Part shown: one piece after another, positions 49,096-59,987 of the stretch
Numbering within the stretch: the stretch's first letter is position 1
How the letters are laid out: every line of letters begins with the position of its first letter
The notes under the pieces: generated by a model
What the model saw: only the letters and a program-made list of their open reading frames with translations
Databases searched by the model: none
What the model was told of the DNA's origin: nothing
From: Marsupella aquatica
Taxonomy: Eukaryota; Marchantiophyta
Direction: 5' to 3'
Assembly (NCBI GenBank): GCA_973895155.1
Contig: OZ316892.1
Span: 21,948,001-22,012,000, forward strand
DNA: 64,000 bases
Made by a program: the position numbers and the translations under genes

Positions 49096-50144
49096 GTTTG
49101 GTGAGCTTTTAGTTTCTAGTCTCCCATTTTTTGTGAAACTACAATGTCAAAAGGTGGTCTAACAGAAATGGCTTTAACACAGTGCCTCAGTTCGAGCCTC
49201 AGTTTAGGGCTCTACAAATTGCTATGGGTATTCCCAAAGTGGTCATCCAACGTACATGTAAGTACTATAGTTGGCAGATTCTAACTGTAGATTTAACCAT
49301 GGTTAACTTGCTACGCCATTAATTTAGGTTTGAAAAAATGCTATAATTATTGTCTAGTACTAATTAACAGACATGGTGACCAATGTGATCACAAACTAAA
49401 AATGAGTAACCTAGAAACTACCAGGTGAGCTATTCCACCTCTCTTGCTCGCTGAAACTGGTCTCTCCTACTCCAAAGCTAAGTTTGTACAGTTCGATACT
49501 CTGGGTGACTCTGGGGAATTTAAGCAATTATGTGGATGTCAAACATTTAAATATTTTATTTATCTTATCTTATTGGAAGTAAAACAATAACTCACCCTGA
49601 CTCAAATCAAAATGTTGACAGACTCACCCTGTTTGAATCACATTATGTATAACCCTAGTAGGGTGGTTAGTCCTGTTCTGAACTGTGGGCAACTAGGGGA
49701 ATGCAACAGAATAATTGGTAAACTCAAAGGTCCAATACTGGCCATCATTTCACTAGTCCCCAGAAATATTGTTGCTGTCAAGCAATAACTCACCTTGAAT
49801 AACTCATTCAGTTTGAGTAACTGTGGGAGTTGCTGACTCACCTTGAATCCACCTCAAAGGTAAGTAACGCTGGTGGACTCATCCAGTTGGAGTTACTTAC
49901 TCACCTGAAATCTAACTCCAACTGAAATGCTAGCTGGTGGATTCATCTGGTTTGAGTCACTAAGTCACCTCCGGCAATGTAACTTGAATCAAAATGCTGG
50001 CGAACTCATGGTTATGGGCCCAGTTAGAGACTTTTGTAAATCTGAAAATTCTGTCAAAATTCCACATCACCCAGTAAATTTCCAGTCATTAGATGGTTTG
50101 AATAGAACCATTTACATCCATTTTGTGTGTGAATACTCGTTCAT
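49096..50144. other. Intergenic region with weak repeated phrases
   Basis: Phrases such as ACTCACCTTGAAT and GAGTTACT recur loosely between 49590 and 49990, suggesting a decayed simple repeat. No gene was recognised. Confidence 0.4.
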
Positions 50145-50725
50145 GATATAGTATGCTCATTCTGGAACATGCTTGATATTTTGTCTTGTAGTGATATGTA
50201 AGTGGATAAAATACATGTAAAAAGAATACATATTAAATGTGAGTGAGGATACAATAATGTAAGTAGAGCACATGCAAAAAAAAGCACATAGTGAGTGACC
50301 AATGAAAAGTACAGTCAAGTGCTATCAAGTGTTGTGACACAAAGGGGCTATGACGTGTGCACTTATGAATTCAATGTGTATTATTAATGACACTCAATTC
50401 GATAAAAACCATAAACTTAGGAAAGGAAGTCATGAGGGGAACTTAACACATAATGGGTTCACATTATTCAGAGTCATTCTTCTCTCATACGAAGACTTCT
50501 AAGTGATAAAAATTAAAATCACTGGTTAATCTAAGAGATAACAAAGATTACAAATTAAGCGGGCCAAAAATTCTCTAAGATGCCAAAAATTAAAGGGGTC
50601 CAAAAATTAACCAAAAATCATTCCATGTCATACAAAGGATGCCCCTCGATGAGGCACATTAAAATAAAGATGCATGACACAAAAATTATGAATAAGAAAA
50701 TCTAAAAGGTGAATTCACCATATAG
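50145..50725 (+). repeat. Dispersed ~580-bp repeat, copy 1
   Basis: The reverse complement of this block recurs at about 57059-57621. Shared anchors are ATAGTATGCTCAT, TTGTCTTGTAGTGAT, GTGACCAATGAAAAGTACA, AAACCATAAACTTAG, CATTCAATGTG-type text and AGGTGAATTCACCATATAG. Similarity is moderate and includes indels. No coding capacity was seen, and it is perhaps a decayed non-autonomous element. Confidence 0.7.
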
Positions 50726-51099
50726 AAGCTTCAAATATGATATGAAAGTTCATTAATTTTCAGCTGAGAGGTCTTCTTCATAACTTGTCATGTTGCTGAA
50801 TACTTGCATCATACCCAATTCTTGTGCCTTATGTTAGGGATTTTGTTTTTCTCACTCTGCTCGTCCTCAGTTTAATATTTGAATGTGTGCTCTTACCGAT
50901 CAAAGGTAGGAAGCGAGATGATGTCCTCAAGAAGGCCCATCACTCGTGTTCTGACAAGTCAACTCATGGTCTACCTTGATTGGCATCCTGCTCCACCTTA
51001 TTTCGAGATATATAGCTGTGGGTCTCTTCATTGTTGTTAGTGTTGGTTTTTGAAGTGAAAGTTAGGATACATACAAGAGTTGGCATACTTCAATTCTTC
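50726..51099. other. Spacer before the L1-type LINE
   Basis: No recognised feature was found between the dispersed repeat and the first LINE-like reading frame. Confidence 0.4.
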
Positions 51100-51474
51100 A
51101 CGAATTCAAAATGGCTTGAACCCAATGGATGGACTACATTTTGCAATCATTCAAGGTGGATTGCAGAGGGGGACCATTGCTTGAAGCTGTTTTTCAAATC
51201 CTTTAAGAGCTTGGCCATCGACAATTAATGAGATTCACCAACTTTCTAATGAGGAGGATCAGCTGGTCAACGATTGGGCAGGAATCATGGCTGCAACAAC
51301 CACTAATTCTTTCAAAACATCCTTGGACATTTGGCTGGCTTCCACCCAGAACAGCTGGCCCGGATTCTTCAGTGGCAGACCAAGAAGATTGCAGACGATG
51401 ATAAGACCTTGTTGAATGCGCGCCCTCACAATTGAAGAGCTTTGACAAGCAGTAGCAACTCTACCCTGAAATAA

Positions 51475-52350
51475 GTGCCCTGGTCCGAATGGAATTCCTG
51501 GAGTGCGGAATTCTTCACTGCAAACTGGAATGTTGTCAGCTCATCTTTACACAAGGCTCTTATGCTGGGACTATCTGAAGGATTTTTTGGGCCTGACTTC
51601 ACTAAAGGCCTCATTTTACTCCTCTGCAAGAAGGAGGACCAGCGCTACCTCACCAATAAGCGGCCCATCACACTATTGAATGTGATGTACAAGATTGGAG
51701 CGAAGGCATTTCAATTGCGGCTCACCCCAATTCTCCAACGTTTCATCACACCCCAGAAATTTGCGTTCCTTCCTGGTAGGAATATCCATCACTCGCTCAT
51801 GCTACTGAATGAGATTATACACCAAGCGGAGTCCTCAGGTCTGGATTACATTCTTATGAAACTTGACATAAATAAGGCGTTTGATAAGCTGCAGTGGAGC
51901 TTTCTGTTTGCCATCTTGGAGAAAGCCGACTTTGGAGGACTACTCACACAATTCCTACGGGCCACACAGGCCTCTGCTACTTCCTTGATTCTCTTGAATG
52001 GCCAGATGGCTCCTCCCTTCAACCTTGCTCGATCAGTCAGACATGGATGTCCCCTATCACATGCTTTTCTTGATTGCAATGGATGCCTTAGCAGAATGAT
52101 TCAGTGGGAGGCAGAATTGGGGCACAATCCAAGGGGTACATTTTCATGTGGAGAAGGTACAATCATTGCACCCACAATCTATTCACTGATGATCTAGTCA
52201 TGATAATTCGAGCTGTGATGGAGGTGATCAAGGCTTGCATGCAATTACTGGATCTGTTTGGCATGGCATCAGGTCTTTTTTGCATTTGGGAGAAAAAAAA
52301 GGCCGCCTTCATCTCACATAGACAACTCCCCATTGAATTTTGACGCCTTC
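51475..52350 (+). pseudogene. L1-type reverse transcriptase fragment
   Basis: A 240-codon open stretch shows KRPITLLNVMYKIGAKAF, AFLPGRNIHHSLMLLNEI, LMKLDINKAFDKLQWSFL (catalytic Asp) and ARSVRHGCPLS. A frameshift in the next segment moves the sequence to the neighbouring frame, where TDDLVMIIRAVMEVIKACMQ carries the D-D active-site pair as FTDD. Inactive as it stands. Confidence 0.85.
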
Positions 52351-53613
52351 CTTGGCAATGGGAAGATGCCTCAAGTGCCACCAAACTCCTTGGGATTCCT
52401 TTTGCGCGTGGCATCTCTGAACAACAGATGATCCTATCCCTTGCTGAGAAACTGTAATCATGCCTAGGTAAGATACGCAAGAGTCCTGGATCACTTATTG
52501 CTCGGGTCATGGTAGTCAACCACCTGGTCATGAGCACATTTGGTATATGCTTACAGTATGGGCTGGGCAACAATGCACATTGGACGCCATCCAAAAGAAG
52601 ATTACAACCTTTGTCTAGGCTGGACCAAACAAGAAGGCTGGTCTCGAGTCAATTTTGTGACAATCACCAGGCCCAAGCATTTTGGTGGGCTGGGCTTAGT
52701 CTCCCTCTCCACACAATTCAGAGCACTCACAGGTAACTTCATTTTATGGGCTCTAGATCTTGCTGAAGAAGACAACCCCCTGCGGCACATTTTGCAGCAC
52801 AAGATTAAGCAGCTATCTCAGCAGAAGTGGGGTACTCAGGACTTCTCTTGGGTTGTATCACATTGCCACACACTCCCGAGTGGTAGTTCCCAGGTTTGAA
52901 AAAAGGGTGGAACATGATCAAGAAGAACTTGCGCCCTACGGCTCCAGGCCACATTGAGGGATGGCGTGATCTCCCCCTCTGGAGACCACATCTTAATCAT
53001 ATTGTACTGGGATAGGCTTGGTGTGCCAAAAATCCACAGCATAAGATTAGAAGGGCAGGATTTCTCCTTATGAAGGACGTGATGAATAATACAGGAGATT
53101 TCATTTGTTGGGAGGAAGGTCCGAATCTCTTCAGTTGCTGCCCAAAAACTGTGCCACCGCCTATAGACGTATGTTACAGAATCTGGTTAGTGTCCCAGAA
53201 CTTCACTGCATGCAACCCAAGACAACGTATCCCTGTCTTTATGGAGGCCCGTCTCCCTAGCGGAATGTTGTTAATTTGGGAGTTCAAGATTCAGCGGAAT
53301 CACATCACATCTAATTGGCAGCAATTTTTTGAGGCCTTTGCTCCGGTGAAGACGTACAAAGTGGTCAATGAACTTCAGCTCAAGATTGATACTTCAGCTC
53401 CACCATCTAGGATGACGTTGCATCCGGTGGTCATCCGGTCTCATAGAGCTACAACTACCTCACTATAGAGAATAGGCCAACCTATTGACAACTTGGCAAT
53501 TTTAACTCACTACAAATGAAAGGACGGCAAACCCATGATGGTAACTCACACAACACACCTGAGGGAGATCCAAGGCCCATTGCGGACTTTCATGCACAAA
53601 GCCGTGAGGAAGT

Positions 53614-53910
53614 GTGGGCAACCAGCTTGAACTGGCAACCCAATTTGAAGATGCTCTGGACGACCACCTAGATACCTTTCAGAGCAACATCGGAAAATTG
53701 TTTCCTATATGGCAGCTTATGTACAGGATTCCAGCTACTCAGCATTGGCAACTCCCAACCTTGCCATCAACCAATCCCCTTACCTGGTGTACCAGATGCC
53801 ATCCCCACCAACAGGAAGACCTGATACACTGCCTATGGAGCTGCCCGGTCTCAGCAATGGTCTGGCAGTGGGTGCACTTCATATATACTGCAAAACACAG
53901 CCATCACTAG
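53614..53910 (+). pseudogene. zf-RVT (zinc-binding RT-associated) fragment
   Basis: The frame contains WQLMYRIPATQHWQLPTL and WCTRCHPHQQEDLIHCLW followed by SCP. The C-x2-C...H-x-L-W-x-C pattern is that of the cysteine/histidine domain near the C-terminus of plant L1-type LINE polyproteins. It supports the element's orientation and extent. Confidence 0.75.
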
Positions 53911-54440
53911 GAGCAACTTGATTCATCTTCAACCAGCTCACATTTTAGTTGGCGCTCCTCTACCTGAGGTGTGGGACATACCTGAGAAATTATGGCACAC
54001 CCTCAGAGCAATTGTTTGTTGGAACCCGTGGAAAGATTGCAGCTCGCACTGTTGGAGCTCATCAGATTGTTAGCACCGGCAGTCATTCACAAATCTTGGC
54101 ATAAGGTTGGAATTTACCTTTGTAAGGATTGGGCCCGACAGTGTTCAAGGACAAGGGCTGGTAAATCCACTTCTGCAACGGCTCTCGGTAGCATGTCCTT
54201 TGACTATGGTACATGGGCTGGACTGTGGGAAGTACATGAGGAAATTCTGCAAGTTCCACCTGTCCCCCCCCCCCCAACGTCCCCGTGAACGTCCTTCCCT
54301 TTCAGGAGTTGAAGTGACATTGCAAGCTAGACTGATAGTATTGTTTATTATCACGGACCCACTCTTAGGTACCCCACCGGTTCCTTTTCACTGGCTGGTC
54401 TTTTGGAGTTCTGCCTCTTGCTACAGTGGTTAAATTCTAG

Positions 54441-56605
54441 TATAGCTTCCTTCTGTTGGAGTCTACTTCTCTCTTGGTTTCCGGCCCACCCGGTCTTTGG
54501 CTACATGACCTTTGGTCCTCCCGGGTGCCGACCCCCTTTTGTGGGCCACCCCTATTGTATGTTGGCTTTTTGAATGTAATTCAATTGGTTTTTTCAAGGC
54601 AAAACATCAAAAGAATTGGCATACTTTACTGGACAAAAGCTTGGAATATCATTACGGTTTCCGGGCTCTATCATGAAGATTGACTTCTGTATTGCATCCA
54701 CATGATGTCCGGTTCCTAATTTGAACTGGACTATCTTCTCATAATTAATTCATTTACCAAAGGTTTTGTAAACCCATGCTGCCACTGCCATGCATTTGCA
54801 GTGGTGCCGGCGTGACCAATGGCACAATTCTCCTGCTCTCTGAGACACGTGGGAGCCAATCTATAATATATATCTTTTTTACTCACAATCTCATCACTGA
54901 TATAAAAAGAGGTTAGCAACCCCATCAGTTTCTGTATCCGGTCACCTCGATCCATCAGTTGTGCATATGGAACCTCCATACTTAGCAAGGCCGCTGAGAT
55001 GACTCAGCCGAGCCACCAAGTTCAGAAAGTGACACGGCTAGCTAGTAGAATCTCCATAGAAATCTTCACTGGCCCACTAGGCCATTCCACAATCATTCTT
55101 ATTTACTTAAATTAAAAGCTCATCAGTGAATACAAGAATCATTTCAACTACAGTAGTACAGTTATGATCCTCCGTCATGGGCATTAGTGACAGAATTGCA
55201 ATTTGGACGAGATTTGTTAATATCAGTTCGGGTATCAGTTCTAAAATTTGCTTAGACTGTTCAAATACCTGAGAAGGCACAAGGAGCATTGGACAGTGGG
55301 TATTCTTGTAAATTAAATTGTTTGAAAAACATTCCTCCTCACTGGGCCCACATAACCTGTACACAAGGCCCACACAACCTGTAACTTAATGCGCTTAATA
55401 ATACACCTTGGCATGTCTGTGGGAAAGGAGAAGGACCACTGAAGTATATGCTTGATGAGACCCTTGTAAAAAAAAAACACCTTATGGACCCTACTAAACT
55501 TTTGTTACAAACTAGGTCCCCTACATAAGTTTTGTAGACATGTTCCTTATGTGGTGCCTAAGTTAGGGAATGGTCAATTGTACATTGTCTAGCACACATG
55601 TGCGTCTATGCGTGAAGACATAATGCGTCTTCACTTGATTATAGAGTTCTAGGGGATCCACCGCTACATGATAGTGGGTTTGTACAACGTGCAGTCTAAC
55701 ATTTAGTCTAGTTCTTGTAGGCTAGCAACATTTTCCTGTTAAGATTGACTCAATGTAACTGTCTTTGTTTCAAATTTAGACAAATTTTGAAAGTTGCAAC
55801 AAGAGCAAACAGCCAAAAGTAAAAGATTCTTGGTTGCTTCCATGTACTTAGACAATTGAGGGTCTAAATATGAGAAGACAATTTTTGAACGTTGCAATAT
55901 AGGCCAATGGCTAAAAGTAGAGGATTCATTCCACACTTAAGATAAAGAACAAAGAGAAATGTCAAATCATCATGCAAACCCTGTGCATATGTTTCGTGAA
56001 ACAACCTAAAGACGGAGGACATGGTAGAAAGTAGAAATTCAAAGTAATCTAAAGATATGAACCATATTGTCTTCACTTAGGAACTCACAGTTTGTGCTAT
56101 GGCCGCCATTACTCTTGACCACAAATTCCCCAGCAGACTGAGTGTAGTTTGTCATTCAGCACTCTAAACTTTAAGGTAGCTCTTATTTCCGATAACTTGG
56201 TCAATCTTAGTTACCTTTTGGAAAGTGTCCTTGGAATGTGGAAAGGATAAACTAAATGCATTTAGCAATTTGTTTGAACTTGTCTAATTATTATATGGGC
56301 ACGTGCAAGGTGGATTGAGCAGCACAATAATTGTATATTGCAGTAGTGTACACCCTCCCCGCATAAAATCAAAGTCCCATGCACTAAGGCAAACTTACAT
56401 AGTAATTGCCCCACCAACCACTCGGGTCCAGAGAATTGCAAGTTTCTGGTTGAGATATCACTCAAAATTCTATGGATTTACAAGGATTTTGGAGCACTTG
56501 TGATATTTTTTGGCCAAACAAAGGGGAGGGTTATTTCTTGTTCAAATCTAGACCAAAGATCTTTGAACTGAACTTTAATAAATACAAAATAATGTTTGTA
56601 GTTGG
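54441..56605. other. Intergenic region, no gene recognised
   Basis: The LINE 3' UTR may extend to about 54600. Beyond it the DNA is AT-rich with only short unsupported ORFs. Confidence 0.4.
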
Positions 56606-56613
56606 ACCACCTC

Positions 56614-56916
56614 CCCAGGGTCCTCACTTCTTTTCTTCCGACCCATCATGCGCGAATAAGTATATGGTTTTTTTATTGGGTTTAGTGAAATACTTTTAAA
56701 TTTTTGTTGAAGAACATTAGGGTTATTTTAATCCAATTTTGAGAATTGTAAGAATCATATGGTTTTTTAAAATCAAAGATGGGAATATTCTTGGAATATT
56801 CTATTAAGTTAGGGGCAAATTCCTAATTTTTTTTTATTGACTGAACTTTTAGGGTGTTTATTCCTCCAAAACTTCGAGCGTGATATGGGACACACCTTGG
56901 ACTGAGCACCCCCGAG
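56614..56916 (+). mobile_element. MITE-like element family M1, copy 3, with target duplication
   Basis: Nearly the same as the 29346 copy: GGGTCCTCACTTCTTTTCTTCC, TTTTTTTATTGGG, ACATTAGGGTTATTTTAATCC (shared in shorter pieces) and an ending CCCCCGAG. The flanks ACCACCTC (56606-56613) and ACCACCTC (56917-56924) give an 8-bp target duplication, or nine with one mismatch. Confidence 0.8.
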
Positions 56917-57010
56917 ACCACCTCTAGAGATGTTATATTAAAACTGTGCCAAACAAGCACTTTAGATCAAAATTTACTTGGGCCTACTACTTGCACAATT
57001 TTCTGACACT

Positions 57011-57652
57011 GCTATATGGAAAATTCATCTAACCTGCTCATAATGCCCCCTTGAAGGGGCTATATGGTGAATCCACCTTTCACATTTTGTCTTATTCAAA
57101 TTTTGTGTCATGTATTTTTATTTCAATGTGCCTTAACAAGGGGCAGCCTTTGTATCATAGACATCTTAAATTAATTTTTAGACCCCTTCAATTTTAGGTT
57201 TTCTAGAGTATTAAAACTTATTTTGGCTGCCCCTTTGTAACTTTAAAAGTTAGTGATCTATTACAGATATGACACCAAGGGCTCCACCACTTGAACAAAG
57301 TATTTTTGTGAGTGAGAGAAATGATTTTGAATAACATGAACACATAGTGTCTTAAGTTCCACTCATGTTTTTCTTTACTAAGTTTATGGTTTTTATTGAA
57401 ATAAGTGTCATTCATATTCATAAGGCACATTGAATTAAGTGCACATCTTAGCATACTTGTGTCATAAAACTTGATTGTACTTTTCATTGGTCAGTGTGTT
57501 TTTCTTGGCAAGTACTTTACTGAAATTATTTTATCCTTCTAATTTGCTCTCATATTTTATTTACTTTGAGATCACTACAAGACAGAAAACCAAACATGTT
57601 CTTGGATGAGTATGCTATATGGGAAATTCATCTAACCTGCTCATAATGCCCC
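57011..57652 (-). repeat. Dispersed repeat copy 2 bracketed by 39-bp direct repeats
   Basis: 57059-57621 is the inverted counterpart of 50145-50725. It is bracketed by two near-identical 39-base sequences at 57011-57049 and 57614-57652 (GCTATATGG(A/G), AAATTCATCTAACCTGC, TCATAATGCCCC) differing at one position. The 50-kb copy lacks this bracket. Confidence 0.75.
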
Positions 57653-59987
57653 ATGTCCTTAGTGATAATTGAATTCCTAATTTACTCCAACAAGGTTCGC
57701 TGTTTGTTTGCTCCTTCATTTGGACTTGAACTTATTTTAGAAATTCAATTTCACAAGTTCCAATCACCTCCTACTTAAAATTTTACATTTTCATTACCTG
57801 TCCTACTAGTGCCAGGGTAAGTTTTTGGAATGTTCTGTTTGCTAAATCCACAAGGCTTGTATTCACATTTTTCAAATATTCCAGAAATTAATTTACCCTA
57901 TCTATTTTTAGAATGCTCTAAATTATATTAAAAAACTAAAATAATGATTTTCCTTCCCCAAAGAGTTTTCATTACTAGAATCTCTAAAATTACCATATAT
58001 TTCATGGCACATTATTATGTACCATTTCTATTCTATACAAATGAAACCCACTAGAACAAACAAACACGATGGTATATTTGTGATGCTCTACCTTCATCAT
58101 TGATCACCACCTCCACTGATTCGTGGCCCGCATCGAAGTGTGCTTTTCCCCTGATAGTCCAGTCAACTGCCTCGCCTCTAAGCAAGCTTGGGTAACAGCA
58201 ATAGATATTTTATAATTTTCTTTATATGGCTCATACAAAGCACCAGGTTGAGGCTTTGGGCCAAGATCATCGATCATACCAAGATGCTTGACCTGGGTCT
58301 AAAAACAAAAGTCGTTTCAATAATTAAAACTTTTTTGAGGAGTAGAACGCAGATTAGAGTAAAGAATCGTTGTTTTATTAAAAAGCCTTTAAAATTCGAA
58401 AGAAAGTAATGAAATATATCCTGTGTGCACTTTTTTGAGGACTGAGTCAGATGCGAAGCACTGATTCCTTGGTTTCCGACTCCACGAATTTGGAAAAAGT
58501 GGCAATTGCTTGTGGAAGTCGTTTTGTATAGTGGTAAAGATACCGCGCCATTCCCTTTGATAACACCGTCACGAGCTCCAAAGTTTGGATGATCGGGCAG
58601 CAAAATTACAAGCTCCAAAATCCACAAGAATGATATCTGAATTGCTTGATTATCGCCGCCAAGATGAGTCAGTCTGCTCTTTAGATTCGATGGATTGATC
58701 ACGTGCACTTCATTGGGTCTGCTGTGGTTGGGCTCCGGAGGTCGATGCAAAACAAGTAGTCCATTCAGAGGTTGGATGTTGATTAATTGCCGGCTCAAAC
58801 GATTCAGGGTTCGAGGAATCTAGCTGGGCATTCTCGAAGTAACATGTCCGCTGTTGAGCAGAGAGTACTGGCGTGGAGAAGCAATGAGGTTTGGTCGTTA
58901 CTCGTGAGAGCATGACTGTCCTGTTGACGGCAACATCGATCCTTCGCTATGAAGTGCCTTTCGAATTCAAGTGCGTTTTTCCGGCGAGGGCGGCCTTTGG
59001 GACTACCGGTCCGTAATTTCTCTCTCTCGATCTTTGGCCAAGGAGATGGTTGATCTTTGTTCAGCGGTTGTCCCGGTGGACTTGAATTTCGCGCATCCGT
59101 GCTTTGTCTCTGACCATTTCTGTCACATCCAGATCGAAAACCAGTTCGTCAGTTCATTGATTGGAATACATGCTACGATTGTGATTGGATCGTATTAATT
59201 TCTCAGTGGCACATATATTTATAGAGTTGAGTTGATTCGAAGATTTGTTTTCCTGCTGTAACATTCTCCATACTCTCGTGACTCCCAGTTTGCCTGCGGA
59301 CATCAAATGCCATATATTCACTAGAATCACCTTGTGTAAACTCGAACAATGACTCTCCGAATCTTTGGAAGTATTGTCGGATCGTCCATTTGAGTCAATG
59401 TCTAGACATCTTCTCTTTTCCTTACTTGAGGCTTCCTTGAAAACAGCCCTTGCTTGAGACCTCCGTATGGCCAGCTTGCCAAGCCTGGCAGTTACTAAAC
59501 TCTGACTTTTCTCAAAATGAGTCGACACGATTCGACCAGTCCCGTTACGTATACGGTTTGTTGCTTCTCTGGAGTCCAATGTTAGTCTGGGACTCCATTG
59601 AGTACTGTATTAGCAACCATGTTTGGACAGCATGCGCTATTTCTTGAAGTATCTGTTGCTACTGCAGAGGCATCATGCAATAATCAAAGGGCCCATACTG
59701 ATCTTGATCTTTTATACGGAGCTATCCGTATTAGCACGGAACAGACTGGAAGACTCGAGAGTTCACTTGATAAAATGGTAGCTGTAGTTGGAGGACCTCC
59801 AAGGAGATGAACAAAAGGATGCGCATGAGAATCATGAGTCGGAGACTGAATGAGCCTCATTACTTCTACGGGGAGATCGACGTCCAGCATTTGTGGAGTC
59901 ATCCCTCTGCAAGATTACCTAATGTAGGTTGATGGCAGGAAACATGGTAGAATCGTCGTAATGTTGTTGTTTGGTTGTTCTATGCAG
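57653..59987. other. Intergenic region and presumed 5' part of the kelch gene
   Basis: 57653-58850 shows no recognisable gene. GC content rises from about 58900, fitting a promoter and leader. A possible upstream exon at 59668-59777 (acceptor TGCAG, donor GTAGCT, ends in phase 0, encodes RAHTDLDLLYGAIRIS) could precede the first confident exon, but no homology supports it. Confidence 0.35.

Larger units (their letters stand above)
51100..54440 (+). mobile_element. Degenerate L1-type LINE
   Basis: Pieces of an L1-type ORF2 occur in order on the plus strand: WIAEGDHCLKLFFKSFK (about 51160), TIEEL...VATL before the RT (about 51430), the RT core (51475-52350), GRHPKEDYNLCLGW and KHFGGLGLVS (52580-52700), a zf-RVT Cys/His block (53700-53860), and LRAIVCWNPWKDCSSHCW near 54010. 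Stops and frameshifts are numerous. The endonuclease domain is absent, so it is probably 5'-truncated. The true 3' end may extend to about 54600. Confidence 0.85.

Noticed and set aside
58274-58798. 174-codon minus ORF upstream of the kelch gene
   Set aside because: No recognisable domain, repeat structure or splice context; its composition matches non-coding flank.
59154-59579. 141-codon minus ORF
   Set aside because: Starts at a non-ATG codon, lacks homology and lies in the probable promoter region of the kelch gene.
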